Counted from the stretch's first letter, positions 42,493-51,410 are shown. The stretch is DNA of 64,000 bases from Aeromonas sanarellii (GCF_000820085.1 NZ_CDBN01000007.1:54246-118245), one strand, 5' to 3'. Notes: a model not told the origin generated them from the sequence alone. A program made the numbers and translations.

Positions 42493-43974
42493 TTGCTCGA
42501 CGGTCTGGAATACGACATTCAGTTGCTGTTTTCCCGCTTTCTCGGCTGGTTGTTGCTGCTGTTTCACACCGTGATCGTGGCGGGGATCTCCCTGCGGGTG
42601 GTGATGAAGCGGCGTCCCATCGGGGTGTCGCTGGCCTGGCTGGCCCTCATCTATGCCATCCCCTTCGCCGGGGTCGGCTTCTATGTGCTGTTCGGCGAGA
42701 TCCGGCTCGGCCGCAAGCGGGCGGAGCGCGCCCAGGCCATGTACCGCCCTTACGCCATCTGGATCCGCCAGCTGGCTCGCCTCTTCCCGCAGCACTGCTG
42801 CGAGGTGGGGAGCAAGGCCCGTCCGCTCCATGATCTGATCCAGGGCCGGCTGGCCATGCCCATGCTCTCCGGCAACCGGATGACGCTGCTGCACAAGCCC
42901 GACACCATCATCCAGGAGATAGTGCGCGACATCCGGGGCTCCTCCCAATCCTGCTACCTGGAGTTCTATATCTGGCATCCCGGCGGGGATGTGGACGCGG
43001 TGTGCGAGGCGTTGATGGAGGTGGCGGCACGCGGCGTGGATTGTCGTGTGTTGCTCGATTCCGTCGGCAGCAAGACCTTCTTCCGCTCCCATTGGCCGAA
43101 CACCCTGGGCGCGGCCGGCGTCAAGGTGGTGGAGGTGCTGCCGGTCGGCGCCTGGCGCATCCCCTTCCAGCGCCAGGACTTGCGCATGCACCGCAAGCTG
43201 GTGGTGATCGACGACAGGGTCGGTTACACCGGCTCCATGAACATGGTGGATCCACGTTTCTTCAAGCAGGATGCCGGGGTCGGCCAGTGGGTCGACATCA
43301 TGATCCGGGTGCAGGGGCCCGTGGTGCCGCTGATGTGGTCCACCTTCGTCTGGGACTGGGAGATGGAGACCGGCGAGCGCCTGCTCGACAGCCTGCAGCA
43401 CGAGCCCGAGGCCTGGCCGCAAACCAACTACCGGGCCCAGCTCATCCCCTCAGGCCCCTTCGTCGGGGGGGACTGCATCCAGCAGAGCCTGCTGCTGGCC
43501 ATCTATCAGGCCCGCCACCATCTGGTGCTGACCACCCCCTATTTCGTGCCCGATGACCCGTTGGCGGCCGCGCTCTCCTCGGCGGCGGCCCGGGGCGTGC
43601 TGGTGCAACTGGTGTTGCCGGCGCGCAACGACTCCCTGATGGCCAACCACGCCAGCAACTCCTTCATGGAGGATCTGCTGGCGGCCGGAGTCGAGATCTA
43701 CCGCTACGACGCCGGCCTGCTGCACACCAAGAGCGTGCTGGTGGACGATGACTTCGCTCTGGTGGGCACGGTCAACCTGGACAGACGCAGCCTCTGGCTC
43801 AATTTCGAAATCACCCTGCTCATCGACAACCCGGTGTTTGTCGCCGAGATGAACCAACTGGTGCAGGGCTACATGCTGGAGGCGACCCCCATGTCCCTGA
43901 CCAGGTGGCGTGCGAGGCCCTGGTACAAAAAATTGCTTGAGAACATCTTCTACCTGTTCAGCCCCCTGCTGTGA
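42493..43974 (+). CDS. cls: Cardiolipin synthase
   Basis: A 493-residue membrane enzyme of the phospholipase D superfamily, similar in length to E. coli ClsA (486). Two N-terminal TM helices (FLGWLLLLFHTVIVAGISL; SLAWLALIYAIPFAGVGFYV) precede two HKD motifs: HRKLVVIDDRVGYTGSMN and HTKSVLVDDDFALVGTVN with the trailing LDRRS. It condenses two phosphatidylglycerols (or PG and PE) into cardiolipin at the inner membrane. The frame is open to 42385, but a TTG at 42493 follows AAGGAG by 5 bases and gives the normal N-terminus, so a rare TTG start is inferred. DUF945 gene follows 107 bp downstream. Confidence 0.93.
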   Translation: MLDGLEYDIQLLFSRFLGWLLLLFHTVIVAGISLRVVMKRRPIGVSLAWLALIYAIPFAGVGFYVLFGEIRLGRKRAERAQAMYRPYAIWIRQLARLFPQHCCEVGSKARPLHDLIQGRLAMPMLSGNRMTLLHKPDTIIQEIVRDIRGSSQSCYLEFYIWHPGGDVDAVCEALMEVAARGVDCRVLLDSVGSKTFFRSHWPNTLGAAGVKVVEVLPVGAWRIPFQRQDLRMHRKLVVIDDRVGYTGSMNMVDPRFFKQDAGVGQWVDIMIRVQGPVVPLMWSTFVWDWEMETGERLLDSLQHEPEAWPQTNYRAQLIPSGPFVGGDCIQQSLLLAIYQARHHLVLTTPYFVPDDPLAAALSSAAARGVLVQLVLPARNDSLMANHASNSFMEDLLAAGVEIYRYDAGLLHTKSVLVDDDFALVGTVNLDRRSLWLNFEITLLIDNPVFVAEMNQLVQGYMLEATPMSLTRWRARPWYKKLLENIFYLFSPLL

Positions 43975-44081
43975 CAATGGAGCGTGGACCCGGCGGCCTC
44001 ATCCGGCTTGCGTGGCCTCCCATCCTCCCCGTAGAGTGCGCCCATGCACCCGCCATCGAATAATGTGGAGAAACAGAACAG

Positions 44082-45350
44082 ATGAAGAAAAAAGTGGCCT
44101 TGGCCGTTGGGGCCGTATTGGTGGTCGGGGGGCTTGGCGCCTGCTGGTACACGGGCAATACGTTCGACCGGATCCTGGCCGAACAGATCGCCAGGGCGCA
44201 GCAGGAGAGCGGGATCGAGATCACCTGGCACCCTACCACGGAGCACCTGTTCGCCCGTGACGGCATGCTCAAGGTGGTGGTGCCGCCAGAGACGCTGGCG
44301 AGCCTGGACCCCCAGCTGGCGGGGAGCGAGCCCATCGAGATGCAGTTCGCGTTCAACAGCCGCATGCTGCCGCTCTATATCAAGAGCCACCTGCTGCTGG
44401 ATACCGCACAGGGCACCCTGGCGCCGATATTCAGCTCCCTTGGCATGCAGCAGTGGCAGCTGGGAGCGGAGTCGGCCAGCAGCCTCTGGACCATGAGCAA
44501 CAGCTCCCGTTTCTGGGTCGGTGACTTCAAGGTCAGAGAGGGGATGAACGAGTTCAACTTCCTGCCCCTGAGCGGCGACTATCGCGGGGATCTCGACGGC
44601 AACGGCCACATGACGGTCCAGTGGCTGGGCATGACGGTCCACGATGCGCAGAGCAAGATGGATCTGGCCCTGGCCGATCTCAAGGGCAGTGCCGACATGG
44701 CCGAGATCAGCGGCCTCTGGCTCTCCCCCCGCAGCGATGCGACCCTGTCCGCCTTCACCCTGACGCAGCCGGGGAACATCAGGCTCTCCCTGCAGGGGCT
44801 CTCCACGGCCACCCAGCTGGCGGGGGACGACGCCCAGACCCTCTCCAGCCGTTACCAGATGAAGGTGGAAACCCTCAATCTGGAGAGCGAGGAGGACAGC
44901 CTGGCGCTGACCGAAGGCAACCTGGACCTGGCGCTCAACGGGCTGGATCTGGAGGGGTATCAGACACTGCAGGAGGTGAGCGGTCAGCGGGTGGATGAGT
45001 CGGCCATCCAGGAGGCGCTGGACAAGATGCTCCAGCGGGGCGTTACGCTGCAGCTGACGGATTTCAGCGCCCGGCTCAACGGTGAACCCGTCAGCCTGCA
45101 AGGGGAGGCCAGGCTGGCGTCAACGACCCTGGCACAGCTGATGGGTAGCGAGGAGGGGATGCAGGCCCTGTCGGGGCTGCTCCATGCCCACCTGGGTGAC
45201 AAGCTGGGTCAGGCGGTTCCCCAGCTGGCCCCCATGCTGGCGCAGTTCACCGCCCTGGGGTATCTGAAGGCGGAGCAGGCGCAGCTCCAGGCCGAGCTCA
45301 AGCTCGACAAGGGGCAGCTCACCGTCAACGGTCTGCCGCTGCAGCCATGA
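44082..45350 (+). CDS. DUF945 family protein (YdgA-like)
   Basis: A 422-residue envelope protein. It has an N-terminal membrane anchor (MKKKVALAVGAVLVVGGLGA) followed by a long periplasmic region of alternating beta strands, with the typical WYTGNTFDRILAEQIARAQQ start and repeats such as LLLDTAQGTLAPIFSS. The length fits DUF945 (YdgA about 500). Residues 250-420 contain NLDLALNGLDLEGYQTLQEV and LTDFSARLNGEPVSLQGEAR, patterned like AsmA-type bridge repeats (inference). The cellular function is not known. ATG at 44082, no clear Shine-Dalgarno beyond ACAGA. It ends in a strong terminator shared with purU. Confidence 0.78.
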   Translation: MKKKVALAVGAVLVVGGLGACWYTGNTFDRILAEQIARAQQESGIEITWHPTTEHLFARDGMLKVVVPPETLASLDPQLAGSEPIEMQFAFNSRMLPLYIKSHLLLDTAQGTLAPIFSSLGMQQWQLGAESASSLWTMSNSSRFWVGDFKVREGMNEFNFLPLSGDYRGDLDGNGHMTVQWLGMTVHDAQSKMDLALADLKGSADMAEISGLWLSPRSDATLSAFTLTQPGNIRLSLQGLSTATQLAGDDAQTLSSRYQMKVETLNLESEEDSLALTEGNLDLALNGLDLEGYQTLQEVSGQRVDESAIQEALDKMLQRGVTLQLTDFSARLNGEPVSLQGEARLASTTLAQLMGSEEGMQALSGLLHAHLGDKLGQAVPQLAPMLAQFTALGYLKAEQAQLQAELKLDKGQLTVNGLPLQP

Positions 45351-45363
45351 GTGCCGCGCGATG

Positions 45364-45392
45364 AAAAAAGGCTCCCTCGGGAGCCTTTTTTC
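45364..45392. terminator. Bidirectional rho-independent terminator
   Basis: AAAAAAGGCTCCC-TC-GGGAGCCTTTTTT: a long stem with A-run and T-run on each side, between the convergent DUF945 gene and purU. Confidence 0.88.
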
Positions 45393-45410
45393 TGGATGCC
45401 TGGCGGCGGC

Positions 45411-46256
45411 TTACTTGAACACCACCGTCTTGTTGCCGTAGACGAACACCCGTTCGTTCAGTACCAGCTCCAGGGCGCGGCTCAGCACGGACTTCTCCAC
45501 GTCGCGGCCAGCCTTGGCCATGTCGTCGGCGCTGAAAGTGTGGTCGACGTGGATCACGTCCTGCTCGACGATGGGGCCCTCATCCAGATCGTCGGTGACG
45601 AAGTGGGCGGTGGCGCCGATCAGCTTGACCCCGCGATCGAAGGCCTGGCGATAGGGGCGGGCGCCGATGAAGGCGGGCAGGAAGGAGTGGTGGATGTTGA
45701 GGATCTTGCGGGGATAGGCCGCCACGAAGCTCGGGGTGAGCACCCGCATGTACTTGGCGAGGATCACGTAATCCGGCTGGTAGCCGTCGATGAGGGTGCG
45801 CACCTGCTCTTCGTGCTCGGTACGGCTGAGATCCTCGTGGCTCACGCAGTGGAAGGGGATGTCGAACTTGCCCGTCAGCTCGGCGAGGGTGTCGTAGTTG
45901 CCGATCACCGCCACTATGTCCATGTCCAGGGCGCCGGCATAGTTCTTCATCAGGATGTCGCCCAGGCAGTGGGTCTCCTTGGTCACCAGGATGACGATGC
46001 GCTTCTTGCCCGCCTTGACCAGGCGGCGCTGGGCACCCGCCGGCAGGGCGTCGTCGAGATCCGCCAGCAGGGTCTCGTCGTTGAAGCGTCCTTCCAGCTC
46101 GGTACGCATGAAGAAGCGGCCGTTTTCGTGGTCCACGAATTCGTCGTTCTTGTTGATGTTGAGCTGGTGCTTGTAGCAGATGTTGGTGATCTTGGCGATG
46201 AGCCCCTTGGCGTCGGGGCAATCGGTCAGCAATATTTTCTTTTCCATCTCTGTCAT
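45411..46256 (-). CDS. purU: Formyltetrahydrofolate deformylase
   Basis: A 281-residue enzyme hydrolysing 10-formyl-THF to formate and THF. An N-terminal ACT domain (LLTDCPDAKGLIAKITNICY, residues 8-27; ENGRFFMRTELEGRFND) senses glycine and methionine. The C-terminal formyltransferase-like domain shows VILVTKETHCLGDILMKNY, PDYVILAKYMRVLTPSFVAA and the hallmark NIHHSFLPAFIGARPYRQAF, then GATAHFVTDDLDEGPIVEQD with the catalytic Asp. Length and sequence follow E. coli PurU (280). It balances formyl-THF for purine and glycine metabolism. Divergent from the ribB FMN riboswitch. Confidence 0.95.
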   Translation of the reverse strand: MTEMEKKILLTDCPDAKGLIAKITNICYKHQLNINKNDEFVDHENGRFFMRTELEGRFNDETLLADLDDALPAGAQRRLVKAGKKRIVILVTKETHCLGDILMKNYAGALDMDIVAVIGNYDTLAELTGKFDIPFHCVSHEDLSRTEHEEQVRTLIDGYQPDYVILAKYMRVLTPSFVAAYPRKILNIHHSFLPAFIGARPYRQAFDRGVKLIGATAHFVTDDLDEGPIVEQDVIHVDHTFSADDMAKAGRDVEKSVLSRALELVLNERVFVYGNKTVVFK

Positions 46257-46456
46257 GATTCCGTTTGTGTTGTTGGCGCCCGAGTCTGCGCGGGCTGCAC
46301 GTTTTTGCTGGCACTATGCCACAAACAAAATCAGAAAGGACAGCGCGCCGTGCATCGGAGTGGCAGGTGGGTGGGCCGGTTCGCCACCTGTGCCCCTTGG
46401 TCTTTGATGGGTTTTGGGCTGGCATCCTGCGCCTTTTTTCTTTAGGCTGTCTGCGC

Positions 46457-46610
46457 TTATTCTCAGGGCGGGGTGAAATTCCCCACCGGCGGTATCCCGA
46501 TGTGACTCGGGGAGCCCGCGAGCGCCCGACCCGGTCTTGGACCGGTTCGGGGTCAGCAGATCCGGTGAGATGCCGGAGCCGACGGTCATAGTCCGGATGA
46601 AAGAGGATAA
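46457..46610 (+). ncRNA. FMN riboswitch (RFN element)
   Basis: A complete RFN element with its conserved boxes in order: TTCTCAGGGCGGGGTGAAAT, TCCCCACCGGCGGTA, a variable stem, GAGCCCGCGAGCG, GGTCAGCAGATCCGGTGAGA, TGCCGGAGCCGACGGTCATA and GTCCGGATGAAAGAGGATAA. It lies upstream of ribB with about 107 nt between the aptamer and the ATG. FMN binding should shut down ribB expression. The 3' part of the leader carries CTGTCT and CTTTTTT tracts that could form an alternative stem, but no textbook terminator is obvious. Confidence 0.95.
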
Positions 46611-46716
46611 GACAGATAATGCTGGCGAGCCCCCCATGGGTTGGCCGCCGCATGCCTGCCTCTGTCTGCCTTTCCATGCCCTGATTCTGGTCCTTGTCTT
46701 TTTTAGGAGTCTTACC

Positions 46717-47370
46717 ATGAATCAGTCTCTGCTCAGTGAATTCGGTGATCCCATTGCTCGCGTCGAGGCCGCGCTGGCCGCACTGCGTGTCGGCCAGGGT
46801 GTGCTGGTGGCCGACGACGAAGATCGGGAAAATGAGGGTGACCTCATCTTCGCCGCAGAATCCATGACCAACGAACAGATGGCCATGATGATCCGCGAGT
46901 GCTCCGGCATCGTCTGCCTCTGTCTGACCGATGAGCGGGTCCGCCAGCTCGAACTGCCCATGATGGTGGAGGCGAACTCCAGCCACTACCAGACCGCCTT
47001 CACCGTGACCATAGAAGCGGCGCAGGGGGTGACCACCGGGGTGTCCGCCGCCGACCGCATCACCACTATCCGCGCGGCCATTGCAGACGGTGCCAGACCA
47101 TCCGACCTGCATCGCCCTGGCCACGTCTTCCCGCTGCGCGCCCGCACGGGTGGCGTGCTGACCCGGCGCGGTCACACCGAAGCCACGGTCGATCTGATGC
47201 AACTCGCCGGTCTCAAGCCCTACGGGGTGCTGTGCGAGCTGACCAAGGAGGATGGCTCCATGGCCAGACTGCCCGACCTGGTGGCCTTCGGTCGTCAGCA
47301 TCGGATGCCGGTGCTGACCATCGAGGATCTGGTGCAATATCGTCAATTGCTGTCAGAGCGTTCGGCCTGA
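46717..47370 (+). CDS. ribB: 3,4-dihydroxy-2-butanone 4-phosphate synthase
   Basis: A 217-residue enzyme that converts ribulose 5-phosphate to 3,4-dihydroxy-2-butanone 4-phosphate and formate, the carbohydrate input to riboflavin. Active-site features are all present: [19 protein letters not shown] (metal-binding Glu and acidic loop), [39 protein letters not shown], and [16 protein letters not shown] with the catalytic His. The length equals E. coli RibB (217). The frame is open into the leader, but the ATG at 46717 (TAGGAGTCTTACC) is correct. It is a stand-alone ribB, not fused to RibA, under an FMN riboswitch. Confidence 0.97.
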   Translation: MNQSLLSEFGDPIARVEAALAALRVGQGVLVADDEDRENEGDLIFAAESMTNEQMAMMIRECSGIVCLCLTDERVRQLELPMMVEANSSHYQTAFTVTIEAAQGVTTGVSAADRITTIRAAIADGARPSDLHRPGHVFPLRARTGGVLTRRGHTEATVDLMQLAGLKPYGVLCELTKEDGSMARLPDLVAFGRQHRMPVLTIEDLVQYRQLLSERSA

Positions 47371-47595
47371 GCCTCATACGAAATTGTAATAAGCCGAAAA
47401 TTTGGTTACGCTTTGCACGAACCTCATCCAGGGACACTTATTTTTGCTTAAAGTTTGCGCATAAAGTGTGCAACTAAAAAAAAATGAGGGTTTTAACGCA
47501 TTTATCTGTGATGGGGCCTATCCAAACTATGATTTTTTTGTGCCATAATCACGCCGCTTGCTAAACGTCTGGCGAGTTAAAGGGAGCTTTTAAAA

Positions 47596-47838
47596 ATGAA
47601 AAAAATGTTGTTGGTAGGTGTTGTTGGTCTGTCCGCTCTGCTGGGCGGTTGTGCAAACACCAGCGAACTGGAAACTTCCGTTCAGAATCTGTCTAACAAA
47701 GTTGACCAACTGGCTCAAGATGTTAGCGCTGTTCGTGCTGATCAGTCCAAGATCGCTGCTGATGTTGCAGAAGCCAAGCAAGAAGCTATGCGTGCTAACC
47801 AGCGCATCGACAACATGGCTACTTCCTACAAGAAGTAA
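47596..47838 (+). CDS. lpp: Major outer-membrane lipoprotein Lpp
   Basis: An 80-residue Braun-type lipoprotein. Signal peptide II with lipobox LLGGC, lipid-modified Cys19. The mature part is a single heptad-patterned helix (ETSVQNLSNKVDQLAQDVSA, VRADQSKIAADVAEAKQEAM) that trimerises, and the C-terminus YKK provides the lysine linked to peptidoglycan. Codon usage (AAA, GTT, CTG-rich, almost no rare codons) signals very high expression, and the promoter region is unusually AT-rich, with a CATAAT -10 at 47544-47549. AAAGGGAGC precedes the ATG. A 14-bp stem terminator with eight T follows. Confidence 0.95.
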   Translation: MKKMLLVGVVGLSALLGGCANTSELETSVQNLSNKVDQLAQDVSAVRADQSKIAADVAEAKQEAMRANQRIDNMATSYKK

Positions 47839-47846
47839 TCCATGCG

Positions 47847-47881
47847 AAAAAATGGCGCATTTCAATGCGCCATTTTTTTTG
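47847..47881 (+). terminator. Rho-independent terminator after lpp
   Basis: A 14-bp perfect stem (AAAAAATGGCGCAT and complement), loop TTCA, T-run of eight. As in other lpp genes, a very efficient terminator that would stabilise the short mRNA. Confidence 0.93.
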
Positions 47882-47971
47882 CCTGAAATTTGGTTATTCC
47901 CCCGCGTTTCACTCCGCCTGAACAAGGCAATGCCGACTGATCGGCATTCCCCGTCCTGATTTCCCATTCGA

Positions 47972-48820
47972 TCAATAGAGCAGGCTGTAGAGCTTGCGGC
48001 GGTAATTCTGTGCCGCCGGGTGTGCGCCCATGGTGGCCAGCACGTCGAGGTAGATCTTCTTGGCATCCCCAAAGGCCAGATCCCGCTTGAGGATAGTAAA
48101 CAGCAAGGCCAGGGCCTCCTCCTGGCGACCAACCTGGCTGTAGAGCACCGCCAGCTCCTGGGTGATGGCAGCGTCGTCCGGCTGTTCGGCGTGACGCAGC
48201 TCCAGTGCGCGCAGCTCCGGACTGTCGCTGGCCTGCTGCGCGAGGGAGAGGCGGGAGCTCAGGGTCTGATAGTGATCGTCCTGCGCCACCATGGGGATGG
48301 CGGCGAGCAGGGACTGGGCTTCATCCAGCAGGTTCAGATCCAGCGCGGCCTGTGCCAGCCAGAGGCTGATGTCGTGGCGCTCGGGGGCGAGGCGATGGGC
48401 CTTGCTCAGATGACTGTGCGCCACATCGGCCTGCTCCGCGGCCAGTGCCTGCTTTGCCTGTTCGAGCAGCAGCTCTTCTTCCTTGGGGGCAAAGGCGGCG
48501 AAGTACTGGCGCAGGGTGGCTTCATCCTGCGGACCTTCGAGGATGGCCTGTTCGTCCGGGCGCCCCTGATGGAACAGCACCAGCGCCGGCAAGGCACGCA
48601 GGGCAAGCTGGCTGGCCAGCGGCTGCAGCTGGGGATCGTTCATGTCGACCTTGGCCAGGGTTACGCCGGGATTGGCCGGGCCGACCAGGGCTTCCACCAG
48701 GGGGGTCATGCCCTGGCATTCCGGCATCTGCGGCGCATGGAAATAGATGACGACCGGCTTCTTCAGGGATGCATCGATCAGTTCGGCGTGAAAATTCTGG
48801 GGAGTGATGTCGACGATCAT
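47972..48820 (-). CDS. cnoX: CnoX/YbbN-type thioredoxin-fold co-chaperone
   Basis: A 282-residue protein. An N-terminal thioredoxin fold (DITPQNFHAELIDASLKKPVVIYFHAP) has its active site replaced by QMPEC, a single Cys instead of CGPC. It continues with LAKVDMNDPQLQPLASQLAL and LPALVLFHQGRPDE. The C-terminal half (from about residue 115) is tetratricopeptide-like (AEQADVAHSHLSKAHRLAPE, YSQVGRQEEALALLFTILK). This layout is that of CnoX (YbbN), which binds unfolded proteins and hands them to GroEL or DnaK. The ATG overlaps the upstream phosphopantetheinyl transferase by 4 bases. Confidence 0.88.
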   Translation of the reverse strand: MIVDITPQNFHAELIDASLKKPVVIYFHAPQMPECQGMTPLVEALVGPANPGVTLAKVDMNDPQLQPLASQLALRALPALVLFHQGRPDEQAILEGPQDEATLRQYFAAFAPKEEELLLEQAKQALAAEQADVAHSHLSKAHRLAPERHDISLWLAQAALDLNLLDEAQSLLAAIPMVAQDDHYQTLSSRLSLAQQASDSPELRALELRHAEQPDDAAITQELAVLYSQVGRQEEALALLFTILKRDLAFGDAKKIYLDVLATMGAHPAAQNYRRKLYSLLY

Positions 48821-49539
48821 GAGGCTGACTCTCGGAAAATGGTGTGGATCAACATGGGGTCCAACGGGGTGGATTTCAAGCGCGCATCCAGCAGATGGGC
48901 GCTGACCTGGCGGGTCGGGGCGGCGAGGCTGAGCCAGCCGTTGCCGACCCGCCAGTCGCTCACTTCATAGTTGCGGGCATCGAGGCGATTCTCCAGCCGC
49001 CATCCCTGCGCCGGGATGAAACAGATCTTGTCCAGTCCGGCGGCAATGCCGGCGCCATGGGCCTTGAGCACCGCCTCCTTGCGTGCCCACAGCCGGTAGA
49101 AGGCGGACGCCTGCTCCTGTGGCGGCAAGCTGCACAGCCACCTGTGTTCGCCCGGGGCATAGAAGCGCTCAGCCAGCGGCAGTACGGGCCGGCGGCGCAA
49201 CCCCATCTCGATGTCCACGCCGAGGGGCCCCTCCCGACAGAGGGCGAGCACCAGCCACTCCCCGCTGTGACTCAGGTTGAACTGCCAGGAGTGGCTGCGC
49301 AGTGCGGGCTTGCCATGCTCGCCGATGGAAAATGCCAGCGCATCGGGCGGGCAGTGGAGTCGCTCTGCCAGCAGACGGCGCAGCAGCACCCGGCCGAGCA
49401 GGTATTCCCGCTGGCGGCCGGGCTGACGGATCTCGTGCCAGTGGCCCTGTTCCTGTGGGGAGAGCTCGGACGGCAGACTGAGCCACTGCCCTGCATCGAC
49501 ACACGCCGTATTTAACAAATAGAGATCCGCAGAGAGCAT
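48817..49539 (-). CDS. 4'-phosphopantetheinyl transferase (Sfp type)
   Basis: A 240-residue enzyme of the Sfp/AcpT family. Conserved motifs in order are HGKPAL (residues ~75-80), WQFNLSHSGEWLVLAL, PLGVDIEMG with the Mg2+-binding Asp/Glu pair, and RLWARKEAVLKAHGAG (W-x-x-KE-A-x-x-K). It moves phosphopantetheine from CoA to a carrier-protein serine. The broad Sfp type usually serves siderophore, polyketide or lysine-biosynthetic carriers rather than only fatty-acid ACP. Its target is not encoded nearby. The gene overlaps cnoX by 4 bp (ATGA), an odd pairing that implies co-expression. Confidence 0.88.
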   Translation of the reverse strand: MLSADLYLLNTACVDAGQWLSLPSELSPQEQGHWHEIRQPGRQREYLLGRVLLRRLLAERLHCPPDALAFSIGEHGKPALRSHSWQFNLSHSGEWLVLALCREGPLGVDIEMGLRRRPVLPLAERFYAPGEHRWLCSLPPQEQASAFYRLWARKEAVLKAHGAGIAAGLDKICFIPAQGWRLENRLDARNYEVSDWRVGNGWLSLAAPTRQVSAHLLDARLKSTPLDPMLIHTIFRESAS

Positions 49540-49802
49540 AATATTTCACTTAAAAATGGGGGCGAAGTAGCGATAACAGTCGGTTTGACGAGGGCAAAAC
49601 CGGTACTTCCCAGATTGTATATTGTTTGGTCATGATCACATAAATTGCGCTAAACAGAGCATTTCCTTGCAAAAATGTGAGATCGATTGGGATTTTCGCT
49701 TGCCTCGATAGAATTCTTGGATATAGTCGGGTGCTGTTGCCTTATAAATTGCCCTCTCGGGCTGCATTTTAACAAGTTTCACTCTTTTGCGGGGATAAAG
49801 GA

Positions 49803-50303
49803 TTGCGCCACCTGATGCTACTGCTGGTCGCGCTCGGAATGGTGGGTTGTGCCTCGGCACCCCAACCCGAGGTCGCGAGCAAGATCGAGGTTTCCATGAT
49901 GGAGCCCGTGATTGAACCCGAAGTTTCAACCACCCCTGATGTCAACGAAATCCTGACCGTATACAAAGAGTGGCGTGGCGTTCCTTACCGCATGGGGGGC
50001 AGCAGCCAGCGAGGCATCGATTGCTCCGCCTTCGCCCGTGAAGTGTTCCGCAACGCCGTCGGCATCGAATTGCCCCGCGATACCCGCTCCCAGGTACACG
50101 AGGGGACCCGGGTCTCCAAACAGGAGCTGGTCGAAGGGGATCTGGTCTTCTTCAAAATCAATCCCCGTCTCAATCACGTCGGCATCTATGTCGGCAACGG
50201 CGAATTCATCCATGCCTCCACCCGCGCCGGGGTGACGCGCTCCAAGCTCGACAGCTCTTACTGGCGCAGCAAGTTCTGGCAGGCACGCCGGATCGATATC
50301 TGA
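49803..50303 (+). CDS. NlpC/P60 lipoprotein endopeptidase, MepS (Spr)-like
   Basis: A 166-residue murein DD-endopeptidase-type lipoprotein. The signal peptide ends in lipobox LGMVGC (Cys16). After an acidic spacer (EVSMMEPVIEPEVSTTPD) the NlpC/P60 domain starts near residue 48: YKEWRGVPYRMGGSSQRGID, catalytic Cys in GIDCSAFAREVF, and the two His of NHVGIYVGNGEFIHAST. MepS-like enzymes cut peptide crosslinks to allow cell-wall growth. The start is probably the TTG at 49803, with GGGGATAAAGGA before it; an ATG at 49815 is the alternative but has a less suitable spacing. Strong terminator downstream. Confidence 0.87.
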   Translation: MRHLMLLLVALGMVGCASAPQPEVASKIEVSMMEPVIEPEVSTTPDVNEILTVYKEWRGVPYRMGGSSQRGIDCSAFAREVFRNAVGIELPRDTRSQVHEGTRVSKQELVEGDLVFFKINPRLNHVGIYVGNGEFIHASTRAGVTRSKLDSSYWRSKFWQARRIDI

Positions 50304-50355
50304 GTCAGGCTGGACAAACGGCTCGCAGTACGGACTGTTTTTCCAACCTCACTTG

Positions 50356-50387
50356 AACCGGGCCCCGAAGGGCCCGGTTTTTTTTAT
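50356..50387 (+). terminator. Rho-independent terminator after mepS-like gene
   Basis: A 10-bp GC-rich stem AACCGGGCCC/GGGCCCGGTT with loop CGAA and a T-run of nine. Confidence 0.9.
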
Positions 50388-50456
50388 GACCCTCGTTTAG
50401 ACTTTCCCTGGCCGACTCTCTATAGTGTGGCCCCCTTGATCCTCGGCAGGTCCAGC

Positions 50457-51410
50457 ATGAAGCCCCAGCACAAATCCGGATTGCACCCGCGCAACCGCCA
50501 TCAGGCCCCCTACGACTTCGATGCGCTCTGTCAGCGCACCCCCGAGCTGCTGCCCTTCGTGTTCATCAACGAACACGGCACCCGGACCCTGGATTTCGCC
50601 GATCCGGCCGCCGTCAAGGCGCTGAACAGGGCGCTGCTTGCGCTGCACTACGGCATTGCGCATTGGGATCTGCCGCCGGGCTACCTCTGTCCGCCCATTC
50701 CGGGCCGGGTCGATTACCTGCACCGGGTGGCGGATCTGCTGGCGGAGAGTGCCGGCAAGGTGCCGACCGGCAAGGGGGTGAGGGTGCTGGACATAGGCGT
50801 CGGGGCCAACTGCATCTATCCCCTGCTGGGGGCCCGTGAGTATGGCTGGCGTTTCGTGGGGTCCGACATCGATCCCGTGTCGGTCAAGGCGGCGGCCCTG
50901 CTGGCCGCGAGCAATGGCCTGGGCAGCCAGATCGCGTGCCGTCATCAGGGCAACCCCGGACATATCTTTCGCGGCATCCTGGAGCCGAAGGAGCACTTCG
51001 CCCTGACCCTGTGCAACTCGCCGTTCCACGCCTCGCTGGCGGAGGCGAGCAAGGGGACGGAGCGCAAGCTGCGCAACCTGGGCAAGGGTCAGGGCGAGGC
51101 GGTGACCGGGGCCCCCGTGCTCAACTTCGGCGGTCAGAAGGCCGAGCTCTGGTACGAGGGGGGCGAGGCGGCGTTTCTGGCGGCCATGATAGAGCAGAGC
51201 CGGGAGTTTGCCGCCCAATGCCTCTGGTTCAGCTCGCTGGTCTCGAAGAAGGAGAACCTGCCGGCCGCCCGCAAGGCGCTGACCCGGGCGGGGGCACGGG
51301 AGGTTCGGGTGATCGACATGGCGCAGGGCAACAAGGTGAGCCGGATCCTGGCCTGGAGTTTCCTGGACGAGGAGCACCGCACCGCCTGGTGGTCTGCCCG
51401 CGGGCGGTAA
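50457..51410 (+). CDS. rlmF: 23S rRNA (adenine(1618)-N(6))-methyltransferase RlmF
   Basis: A 317-residue SAM-dependent methyltransferase of the RlmF/METTL16 family. [20 protein letters not shown] (family start), [20 protein letters not shown] with the SAM-binding glycine loop, [14 protein letters not shown], and [21 protein letters not shown] and [11 protein letters not shown] are typical. The catalytic tetrapeptide, usually N-P-P-F, reads N-S-P-F ([13 protein letters not shown]) here. It modifies A1618 of 23S rRNA. The frame opens at 50427; the ATG at 50457 (GGCAGGTCCAGC upstream) gives the family N-terminus. A short AT-rich gap follows. Confidence 0.93.
   Translation: MKPQHKSGLHPRNRHQAPYDFDALCQRTPELLPFVFINEHGTRTLDFADPAAVKALNRALLALHYGIAHWDLPPGYLCPPIPGRVDYLHRVADLLAESAGKVPTGKGVRVLDIGVGANCIYPLLGAREYGWRFVGSDIDPVSVKAAALLAASNGLGSQIACRHQGNPGHIFRGILEPKEHFALTLCNSPFHASLAEASKGTERKLRNLGKGQGEAVTGAPVLNFGGQKAELWYEGGEAAFLAAMIEQSREFAAQCLWFSSLVSKKENLPAARKALTRAGAREVRVIDMAQGNKVSRILAWSFLDEEHRTAWWSARGR

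Noticed and set aside
46537..46716. Upstream extension of ribB into the FMN riboswitch
   Set aside because: The extension translates riboswitch RNA; the ATG at 46717 has a proper ribosome-binding site and gives the standard RibB length.
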